Origin: Pseudomonas fluorescens
GTDB lineage: Bacteria; Pseudomonadota; Gammaproteobacteria; Pseudomonadales; Pseudomonadaceae
Direction of reading: 5' to 3'
DNA: 64,000 bases
NCBI RefSeq assembly: GCF_003732425.1
Contig: NZ_MOBX01000016.1
Coordinates: 682,001 to 746,000 of the forward strand
In this document: positions 17,615 through 26,084 of the stretch, piece after piece
Numbering within the stretch: the stretch's first letter is position 1
Layout: each line of letters opens with the position of its first letter
The notes under the pieces: model-generated
What the model saw: the letters and a program-made list of their open reading frames with translations, nothing else
What the model was told of the DNA's origin: nothing
Database searches by the model: none
Made by a program: the position numbers and the translations under genes

Positions 17615-18570
17615 TGCGTGTCCACCGCTGCACCCAGCACAGTGCCAACGGCGAATTTCTCGCGACGGCTGTTGAACAGGTCGCTGAAGTTCAGCGCCTT
17701 GCCGCCGGGCAATTGCAGGCGGGTCAGGCACAGTGCCTGTTCGCCGCACGCGACAATCAGGCCGTCCTTGCTGGCGCTGAGGATTTCACCCGGCGCGCCG
17801 TTCCCGTCGGCGAGTGTCGCCGCCAGCACTTTCAGCGCTTCACCGTTGAGGGTGCTGTGGGTAATCGGCCATGGGTTGAAGGCGCGCACCAGGCGTTCCA
17901 GCTCAACCGCCGGACGACTCCAGTCGATGCGTGCTTCGTCTTTGTTCAGCTTGTGCGCATAAGTGGCGAGCTCGTCGTTCTGCACTTCGCCTTCCAGCGT
18001 GCCTGCAGCCAGACCGGCGATCGCCTTCACCACGGCCGGCGGGCCCATCTCGGCGAGGCGGTCATGCAGCGTGCCGCCAGTGTCTGCGCCGGTGATCGGG
18101 GTGACGACCTTGAGCAGCATCGGCCCGGTGTCGAGGCCCGCTTCCATGCGCATCACGGTCACGCCGCTTTCGGCATCACCCGCTTCGACGGCGCGCTGAA
18201 TCGGCGCCGCACCGCGCCAGCGTGGCAGCAAGGAGGCGTGGCTGTTGATGCAGCCCAGACGCGGAATATCGAGCACCACTTGCGGCAGGATCAGGCCGTA
18301 GGCGACCACCACCATCAAATCCGGCTTCAGAGCGGCGAGTTCAGCCTGAGCATCAGCGTTGCGCAAAGTCGGCGGCTGCAACACCTGGATATTATTTTCC
18401 AGCGCCAGCTGTTTAACCGGGCTCGGCATCAGTTTTTGTCCGCGACCAGCCGGACGATCCGGTTGGGTGTAGACCGCAACGATCTCGTAAGGGCTGCTCA
18501 GCAGGGCCTTGAGGTGTTCAGCGGCAAATTCCGGGGTGCCGGCAAAAACGATGCGCAGTGGCTCAGTCAT
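17611..18570 (-). CDS. fmt: Methionyl-tRNA formyltransferase
   Basis: Formylates initiator Met-tRNA using 10-formyl-tetrahydrofolate. It has 319 residues, with N-terminal MTEPLRIVFAGTPEFAAEHL and the folate-site signature HASLLPRWRGAAPIQRA. A C-terminal OB-fold domain follows. It lies 57 bp downstream of def and is translationally coupled to rsmB. Confidence 0.97.
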   Translation of the reverse strand: MTEPLRIVFAGTPEFAAEHLKALLSSPYEIVAVYTQPDRPAGRGQKLMPSPVKQLALENNIQVLQPPTLRNADAQAELAALKPDLMVVVAYGLILPQVVLDIPRLGCINSHASLLPRWRGAAPIQRAVEAGDAESGVTVMRMEAGLDTGPMLLKVVTPITGADTGGTLHDRLAEMGPPAVVKAIAGLAAGTLEGEVQNDELATYAHKLNKDEARIDWSRPAVELERLVRAFNPWPITHSTLNGEALKVLAATLADGNGAPGEILSASKDGLIVACGEQALCLTRLQLPGGKALNFSDLFNSRREKFAVGTVLGAAVDTQ

Positions 18571-18627
18571 GAAGGGCGTCTCATAAAAAGAAAAAGGCTT
18601 GCCGCAGCAAGCCTTTGAAGGGGGGCA

Positions 18628-19134
18628 TCAAGCGTTCTGGCGGTGCTGCTTTTCCAGTTTCTTCTTGATCCGGTCGCGTTTGAGCGTGGACAGGTAATCG
18701 ACGAACAATTTGCCGTTGAGGTGGTCGCATTCGTGCTGGATGCACACGGCGAGCAGGCCTTCGGCGATCAGTTCATAGGGCTTGCCGTCGCGGTCCAGCG
18801 CCTTGATCTTGACCTTTTGCGGCCGGTCGACGTTTTCGTAGAAACCCGGTACCGACAGGCAGCCTTCCTGGTATTGATCCATCTCTTCGGTCAGCGATTC
18901 GAACTCAGGGTTGATGAACACCCGCGGTTCGGTGCGGTCTTCGGAAAGGTCCATCACGACGATACGTTTGTGCACGTTGACCTGGGTCGCGGCAAGGCCG
19001 ATGCCCGGCGCTTCATACATTGTTTCAAACATGTCATCGACCAACTGACGCACTTCGTCGTCCACTACGGCCACAGGCTTGGCGATAGTGCGCAGACGCG
19101 GGTCCGGGAATTCGAGGATGTTTAAAATGGCCAT
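18628..19134 (-). CDS. def: Peptide deformylase
   Basis: Metalloenzyme that removes the N-formyl group from nascent proteins. It has 168 residues from the ATG at 19134 (MAILNILEFPDPRL). All three family motifs are present: GIGLAATQ, EGCLSVPG and QHECDHLNG, with the metal ligands Cys and both His. The ORF is open further upstream, but those 37 residues lack family similarity and would run into the divergent LysM gene's promoter gap. Confidence 0.97.
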   Translation of the reverse strand: MAILNILEFPDPRLRTIAKPVAVVDDEVRQLVDDMFETMYEAPGIGLAATQVNVHKRIVVMDLSEDRTEPRVFINPEFESLTEEMDQYQEGCLSVPGFYENVDRPQKVKIKALDRDGKPYELIAEGLLAVCIQHECDHLNGKLFVDYLSTLKRDRIKKKLEKQHRQNA

Positions 19135-19294
19135 AGGCTTTGATTGCTGCACACGTTGAGTAAAGTCGGGCGATGGCCTGGCAGGTCCGAAGATGCAGGC
19201 TACCGTTGTGAAGCGTAGCTTGTGCATTTTGCACAAGCGAGCCACGGGGGCTCTGACGGTTCACGCGAATGCACATGATAAAGGGATTCACTGC

Positions 19295-20320
19295 ATGAGG
19301 AAAACACTACTCGCCCTGCTGCTGTTGGCTTCGGCCGGCGTGGCGCACGGGCAAGTGCAACTCAGGGATGGTTTTCCACAGCAATACACGGTGGTTTCGG
19401 GGGATACGCTCTGGGACATTTCCGGCAAATACCTGCGCGAGCCCTGGCAGTGGCCACAACTGTGGCGGGCCAATCCGCAAATCGAAAACCCCAACCTGAT
19501 CTACCCCGGCGACACGCTGACGCTCAGCTACGTCAACGGCCAACCGCGTCTGACGCTCAATCGTGGCGAGTCGCGCGGCACTATCAAGCTCTCGCCACGT
19601 ATTCGCACCAGCCCGGTGGCCGAGGCGATTCCGAGCATTCCGCTGAAATCGATCAACAGTTTTCTGCTGAGCAACCGCATCGTCGACAAGGTCGAGGATT
19701 TCGACAAGGCACCGTACATCGTCGCGGGTGACGCCGAACGCGTGCTCAGCGGCACTGGCGACCGCATCTTCGCGCGGGGCCATTTCGACCCGAATCAGCC
19801 GGTGTACGGCATCTTCCGCCAGGGCAAGGTCTACACCGACCCGCAGACCAAGGAATTCCTCGGGATCAACGCCGACGACATCGGCGGTGGCGAAATCGTC
19901 GCCACCGAAGGCGACGTTGCCACCCTCGCCCTGCAACGCACCACTCAGGAAGTACGCCTCGGCGACCGTTTGTTCAGTGGCGAAGAGCGTTCGATCAACT
20001 CGACCTTCATGCCCAGCGCGCCAACGACCAGCATCAACGGCGTGATCATCGATGTGCCGCGCGGCGTCACCCAAATCGGCGTGATGGACGTGGTCACCCT
20101 GAACAAGGGCAAGCGCGATGGTCTGGCCGAAGGCAACGTGCTGGTGGTGATGAAAACCGGCGAAACCGTGCGTGACCGCATCACCGGCCAGCCGCTGAAA
20201 ATTCCCGACGAACGCGCTGGATTGCTGATGGTGTTCCGCACCTACGACAAACTCAGCTACGGCCTCGTGCTCAACGCATCGCGCTCGCTGGCGGTGCTCG
20301 ACAAGGTACGCAATCCGTAA
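19295..20320 (+). CDS. LysM-domain cell-envelope protein
   Basis: Exported protein of 341 residues from the ATG at 19295, with a signal peptide ending near AGVAHG. A single LysM peptidoglycan-binding domain lies right after it (YTVVSGDTLWDISGKYL, about residues 29-75). The remaining ~250 residues are a conserved region of unknown function. Position and length match PAO1 PA0020. It lies between def (divergent) and dprA. Its exact role is unknown. Confidence 0.9.
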   Translation: MRKTLLALLLLASAGVAHGQVQLRDGFPQQYTVVSGDTLWDISGKYLREPWQWPQLWRANPQIENPNLIYPGDTLTLSYVNGQPRLTLNRGESRGTIKLSPRIRTSPVAEAIPSIPLKSINSFLLSNRIVDKVEDFDKAPYIVAGDAERVLSGTGDRIFARGHFDPNQPVYGIFRQGKVYTDPQTKEFLGINADDIGGGEIVATEGDVATLALQRTTQEVRLGDRLFSGEERSINSTFMPSAPTTSINGVIIDVPRGVTQIGVMDVVTLNKGKRDGLAEGNVLVVMKTGETVRDRITGQPLKIPDERAGLLMVFRTYDKLSYGLVLNASRSLAVLDKVRNP

Positions 20321-20346
20321 GCGTGCTTCACAAGTTACCAACAGAG

Positions 20347-20355
20347 TTATCCACA
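20347..20355 (+). promoter_or_regulatory. DnaA box (perfect TTATCCACA) upstream of dprA
   Basis: Exact consensus in the 83-bp gap before dprA, 48 bp ahead of its start. It is an intergenic member of the DnaA-box set and could influence dprA transcription. Confidence 0.5.
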
Positions 20356-20403
20356 GCTTGTTCCGAATGGTTCGGGGCTTATAACGATCAAGGATGATCC
20401 ATC

Positions 20404-21501
20404 ATGTTGCCTGTCTGTACGCCGATTTCCCCGGCGGAACTGGAAGCGCGCTTGCGCCTGCACCGCTTGCCGGATGTCGGCCCCAAGCGTTTTGCGAAAT
20501 TGCTCGAAGCCTTCGGCTCGGCCTCCAAAGCCATCAGCGCGCCGGCCAGTGCCTGGCGTTCGTTGGGATTGCCCTCGGCAAGTGCTGAAGCGCGGCGTTG
20601 TCCCGAAGTTCGCGACGGCGCCAGCCATGCAATGCGCTGGCTAGAGGGGTCGGAACATCATTTGCTGATGTGGGACCAGCCGGACTATCCGGCGTTGCTG
20701 GCGCAGATTCCTGACCCGCCGCCACTGTTATTCGTTGCGGGTGATCCGCTGATTCTGGAAAAGCCGCAACTGGCGATGGTGGGCAGTCGCCGCGCTTCGC
20801 GTCCGGGCATGGATACGGCGGCGGCGTTTTCCCGCAGCCTCGCCGGGGCCGGATTTGTCATTACCAGCGGTCTGGCGCTGGGCATCGATGCCGCCGCGCA
20901 TCAGGCCGCGCTGGATGTTGGCGGGTTGACGGTCGGTGTGCTCGGCACGGGGCTGGAAAATTTTTATCCACAGCGCAATCGGCGCCTGGCTGACGCGATG
21001 ATTGCGTCCGGCAGCGCGGTGCTTTCGGAATTCCCGCTGGACGCCGGGCCGACGGCGAGCAACTTCCCGCGGCGGAACCGGATCATCAGTGGTTTGTCCC
21101 TCGGCGTGCTGGTGGTCGAGGCGAGTGTGGCCAGTGGCTCGCTGATTACCGCGCGGCTGGCGGCAGAACAGGGGCGCGAGGTTTATGCCATTCCCGGTTC
21201 GATTCATCATCCCGGGGCGCGCGGTTGCCATCAATTGATTCGCGATGGCGCGGTGCTGGTGGAAACCATCGAGCATATCCTCGAAGCCCTGCGCGGTTGG
21301 CAGCATCTGCCACTATCCACTGACACGGCGAACGTCGATCACCCGTTGCTCAGCCTGCTCCACGCGGCCCCGCACACCAGCGAAGGCTTGGCCGACAGCA
21401 GCGGCTGGGCGTTGCCCAAAGTGCTGGCGGCACTCACCGAACTGGAAATGGACGGCCGTGCAGTGTGTGAAAACGGTCGCTGGTTGGCCAGGACACGCTA
21501 G
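20404..21501 (+). CDS. dprA: DNA-processing protein DprA (Smf)
   Basis: Binds incoming single-stranded DNA and loads RecA during natural transformation. It has 365 residues: an N-terminal HhH/SAM-like region (LRLHRLPDVGPKRFAKLLEAF), the Rossmann-fold core with GSRRASRPG, SGLALGIDAAAH and FPRRNRIISG, and a C-terminal winged-helix domain. AAGGATGATC precedes the ATG. A second perfect DnaA box (20964-20972) lies inside the gene. tsaC follows, as in other pseudomonads. Confidence 0.95.
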   Translation: MLPVCTPISPAELEARLRLHRLPDVGPKRFAKLLEAFGSASKAISAPASAWRSLGLPSASAEARRCPEVRDGASHAMRWLEGSEHHLLMWDQPDYPALLAQIPDPPPLLFVAGDPLILEKPQLAMVGSRRASRPGMDTAAAFSRSLAGAGFVITSGLALGIDAAAHQAALDVGGLTVGVLGTGLENFYPQRNRRLADAMIASGSAVLSEFPLDAGPTASNFPRRNRIISGLSLGVLVVEASVASGSLITARLAAEQGREVYAIPGSIHHPGARGCHQLIRDGAVLVETIEHILEALRGWQHLPLSTDTANVDHPLLSLLHAAPHTSEGLADSSGWALPKVLAALTELEMDGRAVCENGRWLARTR

Positions 21502-21556
21502 GTTTTACAAGGAAGATCGGTAAACTGCGCGAAACCTGTTTGCGGAGAGTTTTTTC

Positions 21557-22114
21557 ATGGTTAACAGTTGGCGTGTGCAACAAGCCGCACGAGAGATTCG
21601 CGCCGGGGCGGTGATTGCCTATCCAACCGAAGCCGTCTGGGGGCTGGGTTGCGACCCGTGGAACGAAGAGGCCGTGGATCGGTTGCTGGCGATCAAGAAT
21701 CGTTCGGTAGACAAGGGCCTGATTCTGGTCGCCGACAACATTCGCCAGTTCGACTTCCTGTTCGAAGACTTCCCGCAGGAGTGGATCGACCGTATGGCCA
21801 GCACCTGGCCGGGGCCAAATACCTGGCTAGTGCCGCACCAGAATCTGTTGCCGGAATGGGTCACCGGGGTGCATGACACCGTGGCACTACGGGTCAGTGA
21901 TCATCCGCAAGTGCGCGATCTGTGCTCGATGGTCGGGCCATTGATTTCGACCTCTGCCAACCCGCAGGGCCGCCCGGCGGCGCGCACCCGATTGCGTGTC
22001 GAGCAGTATTTCCGTGGGCAGATCGATCTGATACTGGGCGGGCAACTGGGTGGGCGCAAGAACCCCAGCGTGATCCGTGATCTGGCGACCGGCAAAGTCA
22101 TTCGTCCCGACTGA
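21557..22114 (+). CDS. tsaC: Threonylcarbamoyl-AMP synthase
   Basis: Makes threonylcarbamoyl-AMP from threonine, bicarbonate and ATP, the first step of t6A tRNA modification. It has 185 residues, as expected for the short YrdC/TsaC form. Conserved pieces include IAYPTEAVWGLGCDP, KNRSVDKGLILVAD and STSANPQGRPAA. It is 55 bp downstream of dprA and probably cotranscribed. Confidence 0.96.
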   Translation: MVNSWRVQQAAREIRAGAVIAYPTEAVWGLGCDPWNEEAVDRLLAIKNRSVDKGLILVADNIRQFDFLFEDFPQEWIDRMASTWPGPNTWLVPHQNLLPEWVTGVHDTVALRVSDHPQVRDLCSMVGPLISTSANPQGRPAARTRLRVEQYFRGQIDLILGGQLGGRKNPSVIRDLATGKVIRPD

Positions 22115-22134
22115 TCCAGCCTCGAACATTTGTA

Positions 22135-22177
22135 ACGTGTAGTACTCCTAGCCTTGGCGGCGAGGAGTACTACACGT
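22135..22177. other. 15-bp perfect inverted repeat upstream of the GNAT gene
   Basis: ACGTGTAGTACTCCT (22135-22149) and its exact complement AGGAGTACTACACGT (22163-22177) flank a 13-bp spacer. It sits 21 bp after tsaC and about 180 bp before the GNAT-like gene. No T-run follows, so it is either a T-poor terminator of tsaC or an operator. I see no other copy in the window. Confidence 0.6.
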
Positions 22178-22355
22178 GCCTGCGATTTATCCTGCAATGA
22201 CGCTTCTTGTTGCGTCGGAAAAATCCTCAACTGCCTGAATTAACTGAATTTTCCCACCTGATTATCAGACCGCGTTTCGTGGCGGTATCGCCAAAAGCAA
22301 CCATCCTTTCCCTGCACTCGAAACACTTCGATAAGTTAAGGTCTGCGGAGAAAGA

Positions 22356-23030
22356 ATGGACACTACGGATTTGCAACTCACGGATTACCTGCAGGCGCTC
22401 CAGGTGACGTTAAACAGTCATCAGGAGGGGTGTCGTATCGTGATGCTTGAAGCGGGGTCGGATACCCAAGTGTTCGATCGGTTTATCGAACGGCAATTTC
22501 GGCTTCGGCTGCAGCATTACATGCTGACGTCCAGGGCGCGGATGCTCGAAACCCGACTGGTGACACGGTCGCGCAGCACCCACTTTCTGCTGTATCGGCA
22601 CGAGCAACTGCTGGCGGTATTGAGGGCCACTCCGGCGCCGTTCGAGTGGGCATCGCTGGCGCAGCAACATGTTTCGCCTACGGTGGCGTTGTCACGCCAT
22701 GTCGAACTCAGTCGCTTGATCTCGCTCGCGCCCAGCCAACAGCCCATTGCCGTCAACAGTCTGCTGGCGGCCGCTGCCGAGTGGGCCATAAAACAGGGTT
22801 ATCAAGGTGTCACAGCGTTGTGCAGGGCATCGCAGCTGCGCCTGTACCAGCGTTTCGGTCTGATGCCGGTCGCCTCTAATCCCTTGCCTATTGAGCAGCG
22901 CGCACGCGGTGATTACTGGGTGTTGTCAGCCGAGTGGCGGCAAATCCTTGCAGCGGTTCAACAGTCTGATCCCGCGACTGTCGGTCATTGGGCGCAAAAA
23001 CCGTTGGCGAGTCATCCACCGAGGTTTTGA
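22356..23030 (+). CDS. GNAT-fold acyltransferase resembling autoinducer / N-acyl amino acid (FeeM-like) synthases
   Basis: A 224-residue soluble protein not matching the usual PAO1 neighbours. The middle and C-terminal part reads like an acyl-homoserine-lactone or FeeM-type synthase: a beta-hairpin HFLLYRHEQLLAVLRAT, then VELSRLISLA in the place of the E-x-(S/G)R signature, then a helix SLLAAAAEWAIKQGYQGVTA and LYQRFGLMPV, as in the acyl-ACP-using branch of GNAT enzymes. RBS GCGGAGAAAG precedes the ATG. A neighbouring LuxR gene is not present. GNAT fold is likely; the acyl-ACP subfamily and product are inference. Confidence 0.6.
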   Translation: MDTTDLQLTDYLQALQVTLNSHQEGCRIVMLEAGSDTQVFDRFIERQFRLRLQHYMLTSRARMLETRLVTRSRSTHFLLYRHEQLLAVLRATPAPFEWASLAQQHVSPTVALSRHVELSRLISLAPSQQPIAVNSLLAAAAEWAIKQGYQGVTALCRASQLRLYQRFGLMPVASNPLPIEQRARGDYWVLSAEWRQILAAVQQSDPATVGHWAQKPLASHPPRF

Positions 23031-23043
23031 ACACGCTCGAACC

Positions 23044-23083
23044 GTCCTGCCAGTCAGGGTTGTGAAACCCTGACTGGCAGGAC
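23044..23083. other. 18-bp perfect hairpin between convergent genes
   Basis: GTCCTGCCAGTCAGGGTT and AACCCTGACTGGCAGGAC pair perfectly around a GTGA loop. It lies between the convergent GNAT and qor genes and probably ends transcription, although neither side has a T-run. Confidence 0.6.
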
Positions 23084-23094
23084 GTCGGGAGGTA

Positions 23095-24072
23095 TCAAGG
23101 CAGCAGGACGGTGGAACCGGTGGTGCGTCGCGCCGACAGTTCGGTTTGCGCCTTCGCCGCATCAGCCAGCGGATAACGCTGGCTGACATCCACCTTCAAC
23201 TTGCCGCTGATGATCATCTCGAACAGTTCATCGGCCATTCGCTGCAGGTTCTCGGCATTGTTGGCATAAGTCGCCAGTGTCGGCCGGGTTACATAGAGCG
23301 AGCCCTTGGCGGCAAGAATGCCCAGGTTCACCCCGTCCACCGCGCCGGAAGCATTACCGAAGCTCACGACCAGGCCGCGTGGCGACACGCTGTCGAGGGA
23401 CGTCAGCCAGGTGTCCTTGCCGACGCCGTCATAGACCACCGGGACTTTTTTGCCGTCAGTCAATTCGAGCACGCGCTGTGCAACGTTTTCATGGCTGTAA
23501 TCGATCGTCGCCCAAGCGCCGTTGGCCTTGGCCAGTTCGGCTTTCTCTTTGGAGCTGACGGTGCCGATCAGCTTCACGCCTAACGCTTTGGCCCATTGGC
23601 AGGCCAGTGAACCGACACCGCCGGCCGCCGCGTGGAACAGAATGGTTTCGCCACCCTCGAGCTCATAGGTCTGGCGCAGCAGATATTGCACGGTCAGGCC
23701 CTTGAGCATTACGCCGGCAGCCGTTTCGAAACTGATTTCGTCGGGCAGATGCACCAGATTGTCTTGGGGTAGCACATGCAATTCGCTGTAAGCGCCCAAT
23801 GGACCGCTGCCATAGGCGACGCGATCACCGACCTTGAAGCGGGTGACGTCGCTGCCCACGGCATCGACGATGCCCGCGCCTTCAGCGCCCAAGCCGGACG
23901 GCAAGGCGGGTGGCGCGTACAGACCGCTGCGGTAATAGGTGTCGATGAAGTTCAGGCCGATCGCCTTGTTGGCCACGCGCACTTGATTCGGGCCGGGTGC
24001 GGCGGGTTGGTAATCAACATATTCGAGCACTTCCGGGCCGCCGTGGGCGTGGAACTGGATACGCTTTGCCAT
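23095..24072 (-). CDS. qor: NADPH:quinone oxidoreductase (zinc-independent MDR family)
   Basis: Medium-chain dehydrogenase of 325 residues that reduces quinones with NADPH. It begins MAKRIQFHAHGGPEVLEY, has the nucleotide-binding AAAGGVGSLACQWAKALG, and lacks the structural zinc cysteine cluster of alcohol dehydrogenases, as expected for quinone reductases. It is divergent from hemF. It matches the qor gene next to hemF in PAO1 (PA0023). Confidence 0.93.
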   Translation of the reverse strand: MAKRIQFHAHGGPEVLEYVDYQPAAPGPNQVRVANKAIGLNFIDTYYRSGLYAPPALPSGLGAEGAGIVDAVGSDVTRFKVGDRVAYGSGPLGAYSELHVLPQDNLVHLPDEISFETAAGVMLKGLTVQYLLRQTYELEGGETILFHAAAGGVGSLACQWAKALGVKLIGTVSSKEKAELAKANGAWATIDYSHENVAQRVLELTDGKKVPVVYDGVGKDTWLTSLDSVSPRGLVVSFGNASGAVDGVNLGILAAKGSLYVTRPTLATYANNAENLQRMADELFEMIISGKLKVDVSQRYPLADAAKAQTELSARRTTGSTVLLP

Positions 24073-24222
24073 CTGCCTGCTCTCCGTGGGTCTTTTGTGA
24101 GCCCCCTATCCAACTCCCATGCTTGATCTTCGTCAACTGCGGCGGGCTGTTGTGCGGTGGTATGCTACGCGCCCATTTGCGTCGCCCGTCTGCCGGGGCG
24201 CCGCCCGATTCAAGGTGAAGCC

Positions 24223-25137
24223 ATGACGACCCGCACCGACGCCGTAAAGGCCTATCTGCTCGACCTGCAAGACCGCATCTGCGCGGCTCTCGAAACCGAA
24301 GACGGCGGCACGCGCTTTGTCGAAGACGCCTGGACCCGGCCGGCTGGCGGTGGCGGTCGTACCCGCGTGATCGAGAACGGTACGCTGATCGAAAAGGGCG
24401 GCGTCAACTTTTCCCACGTCTTCGGCAGCGGTCTGCCACCGTCGGCCAGCGCTCATCGGCCGGAACTGGCTGGTCGCGGTTTCGAAGCGCTCGGGGTGTC
24501 GCTGGTGATCCATCCGCACAACCCGCACGTACCAACGTCTCACGCCAATGTGCGCTTTTTCATCGCCGAGAAGGAAGGTGAAGAGCCCGTCTGGTGGTTC
24601 GGCGGCGGCTTTGACCTGACCCCGTATTACGGCAATGAAGCAGATTGCATCCACTGGCACCGCATTGCCGAACAGGCCTGCGCGCCTTTCGGGGCAGACG
24701 TTTATCCGCGCTACAAGGCCTGGTGCGACACCTACTTCCACATCAAGCATCGCCACGAACCACGCGGCATCGGCGGCCTGTTCTTTGATGATCTGAATGA
24801 GTGGGACTTCGACACCAGCTTCGCCTTCATGCGGGCGATTGGCGACGCTTACATCGATGCCTATTTGCCGATCGTGCAGCGCCGCAAGAACGATGCCTTC
24901 ACGGCTCAGCAGCGCGAGTTCCAGGAATTCCGTCGTGGCCGTTACGTCGAGTTCAATCTGGTCTACGACCGTGGCACCTTGTTCGGTCTGCAGTCGGGCG
25001 GGCGTACCGAGTCGATCCTGATGTCGCTGCCGCCGCAAGTGCGCTGGGGTTACGACTGGAAAGCCGAGCCTGGCAGCGAAGAAGCACGCCTGACCGAGTA
25101 CTTCCTGCAAGACCGCGACTGGCTGGCCGAGGCCTGA
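24223..25137 (+). CDS. hemF: Oxygen-dependent coproporphyrinogen III oxidase
   Basis: Converts coproporphyrinogen III to protoporphyrinogen IX in haem synthesis using O2. It has 304 residues from the ATG at 24223 (GGTGAAGCC upstream). Family motifs GGGFDLTPYYGNEADCIHWH and RGIGGLFFDDLNEWDF are intact. It is followed after 9 bp by aroE; the two are probably cotranscribed. Confidence 0.97.
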   Translation: MTTRTDAVKAYLLDLQDRICAALETEDGGTRFVEDAWTRPAGGGGRTRVIENGTLIEKGGVNFSHVFGSGLPPSASAHRPELAGRGFEALGVSLVIHPHNPHVPTSHANVRFFIAEKEGEEPVWWFGGGFDLTPYYGNEADCIHWHRIAEQACAPFGADVYPRYKAWCDTYFHIKHRHEPRGIGGLFFDDLNEWDFDTSFAFMRAIGDAYIDAYLPIVQRRKNDAFTAQQREFQEFRRGRYVEFNLVYDRGTLFGLQSGGRTESILMSLPPQVRWGYDWKAEPGSEEARLTEYFLQDRDWLAEA

Positions 25138-25146
25138 GGACATCTG

Positions 25147-25968
25147 ATGGATCGTTACGTCGTTTTCGGTAACCCGATCGGCCACAGCAAATCGCCGATG
25201 ATTCACAAGCTGTTCGCCGAGCAGACCGGCCAGCACCTCGACTACAGCACATTGCTGGCGCCGCTCGACGATTTCGCCGGCTGCGCCACGGCGTTTTTCC
25301 AGGAAGGGCGTGGCGCCAACGTCACCGTGCCGTTCAAGGAAGACGCCTATCGTCTGGCCAACAGCCTGACCGCGCGCGCGCAGCGTGCCGGTGCGGTCAA
25401 CACCTTGAGCAAACTGGCCGATGGCACGCTGCTGGGTGACAACACTGACGGCGCCGGGCTGGTGCGAGATCTGACGGTGAACGCCGGGTTCAGCCTGACC
25501 GGCAAGCGTATTCTGCTGCTCGGCGCCGGTGGTGCGGTGCGAGGGGCATTGGAGCCGTTGCTGGCGGAACAACCGGCCTCGGTGATCATCGCCAATCGGA
25601 CGGTGGACAAGGCTGAGCTGCTGGCCGAGTTGTTCTGCGACCTCGGGCCGGTCTCGGCCAGTGGTTTCGACTGGTTGCGTGAGCCGGTGGACGTGATCAT
25701 CAACGCCACCTCGGCAAGCCTGAGCGGCGACGTGCCGCCGATTGCGCCGAGCCTGATCGAGCCGGGCAAGACCCTCTGTTACGACATGATGTACGGCAAG
25801 GAGCCGACCGCATTCTGCCGCTGGGCCAGTGAACAAGGCGCGGCGGTGGCGATGGATGGCTTGGGGATGTTGGCTGAGCAGGCGGCTGAGGCGTTCTTCC
25901 TGTGGCGTGGCGTGCGCCCTGATACCGCACCGGTACTCGCCGAGCTACGCCGCCAGTTGGCCCAATAA
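25147..25968 (+). CDS. aroE: Shikimate dehydrogenase
   Basis: Reduces 3-dehydroshikimate to shikimate with NADPH in aromatic amino-acid synthesis. It has 273 residues. The substrate site shows GNPIGHSKSP at the N-terminus, VTVPFKEDAY with the catalytic lysine, and NTDGAGLVRDL; the cofactor loop is LLLGAGGAVRGAL. The length is normal. A REP palindrome follows immediately. Confidence 0.97.
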   Translation: MDRYVVFGNPIGHSKSPMIHKLFAEQTGQHLDYSTLLAPLDDFAGCATAFFQEGRGANVTVPFKEDAYRLANSLTARAQRAGAVNTLSKLADGTLLGDNTDGAGLVRDLTVNAGFSLTGKRILLLGAGGAVRGALEPLLAEQPASVIIANRTVDKAELLAELFCDLGPVSASGFDWLREPVDVIINATSASLSGDVPPIAPSLIEPGKTLCYDMMYGKEPTAFCRWASEQGAAVAMDGLGMLAEQAAEAFFLWRGVRPDTAPVLAELRRQLAQ

Positions 25969-25975
25969 ATAGCCA

Positions 25976-26064
25976 TGTGGGAGCGAGCCTGCTCGCGAAA
26001 GCGGTCTGTCTGACACATCAATGTTGGATGTGCCGCAGTCTTCGCGAGCAGGCTCGCTCCCACA
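25976..26064. repeat. REP palindrome (TGTGGGAGCGAGCCTGCTCGCGAA type)
   Basis: The 24-bp arms at 25976-25999 and 26041-26064 are perfect inverted complements. The same element occurs at 35487-35576, with one arm at 37650. It lies between aroE and the convergent SulP gene. Confidence 0.9.
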
Positions 26065-26084
26065 AGGATTACCTCGATCGCCAA

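Noticed and set aside
24133..25836. 567-codon open frame antisense to hemF-aroE
   Set aside because: hemF and aroE are certain; the antisense product has no motifs.
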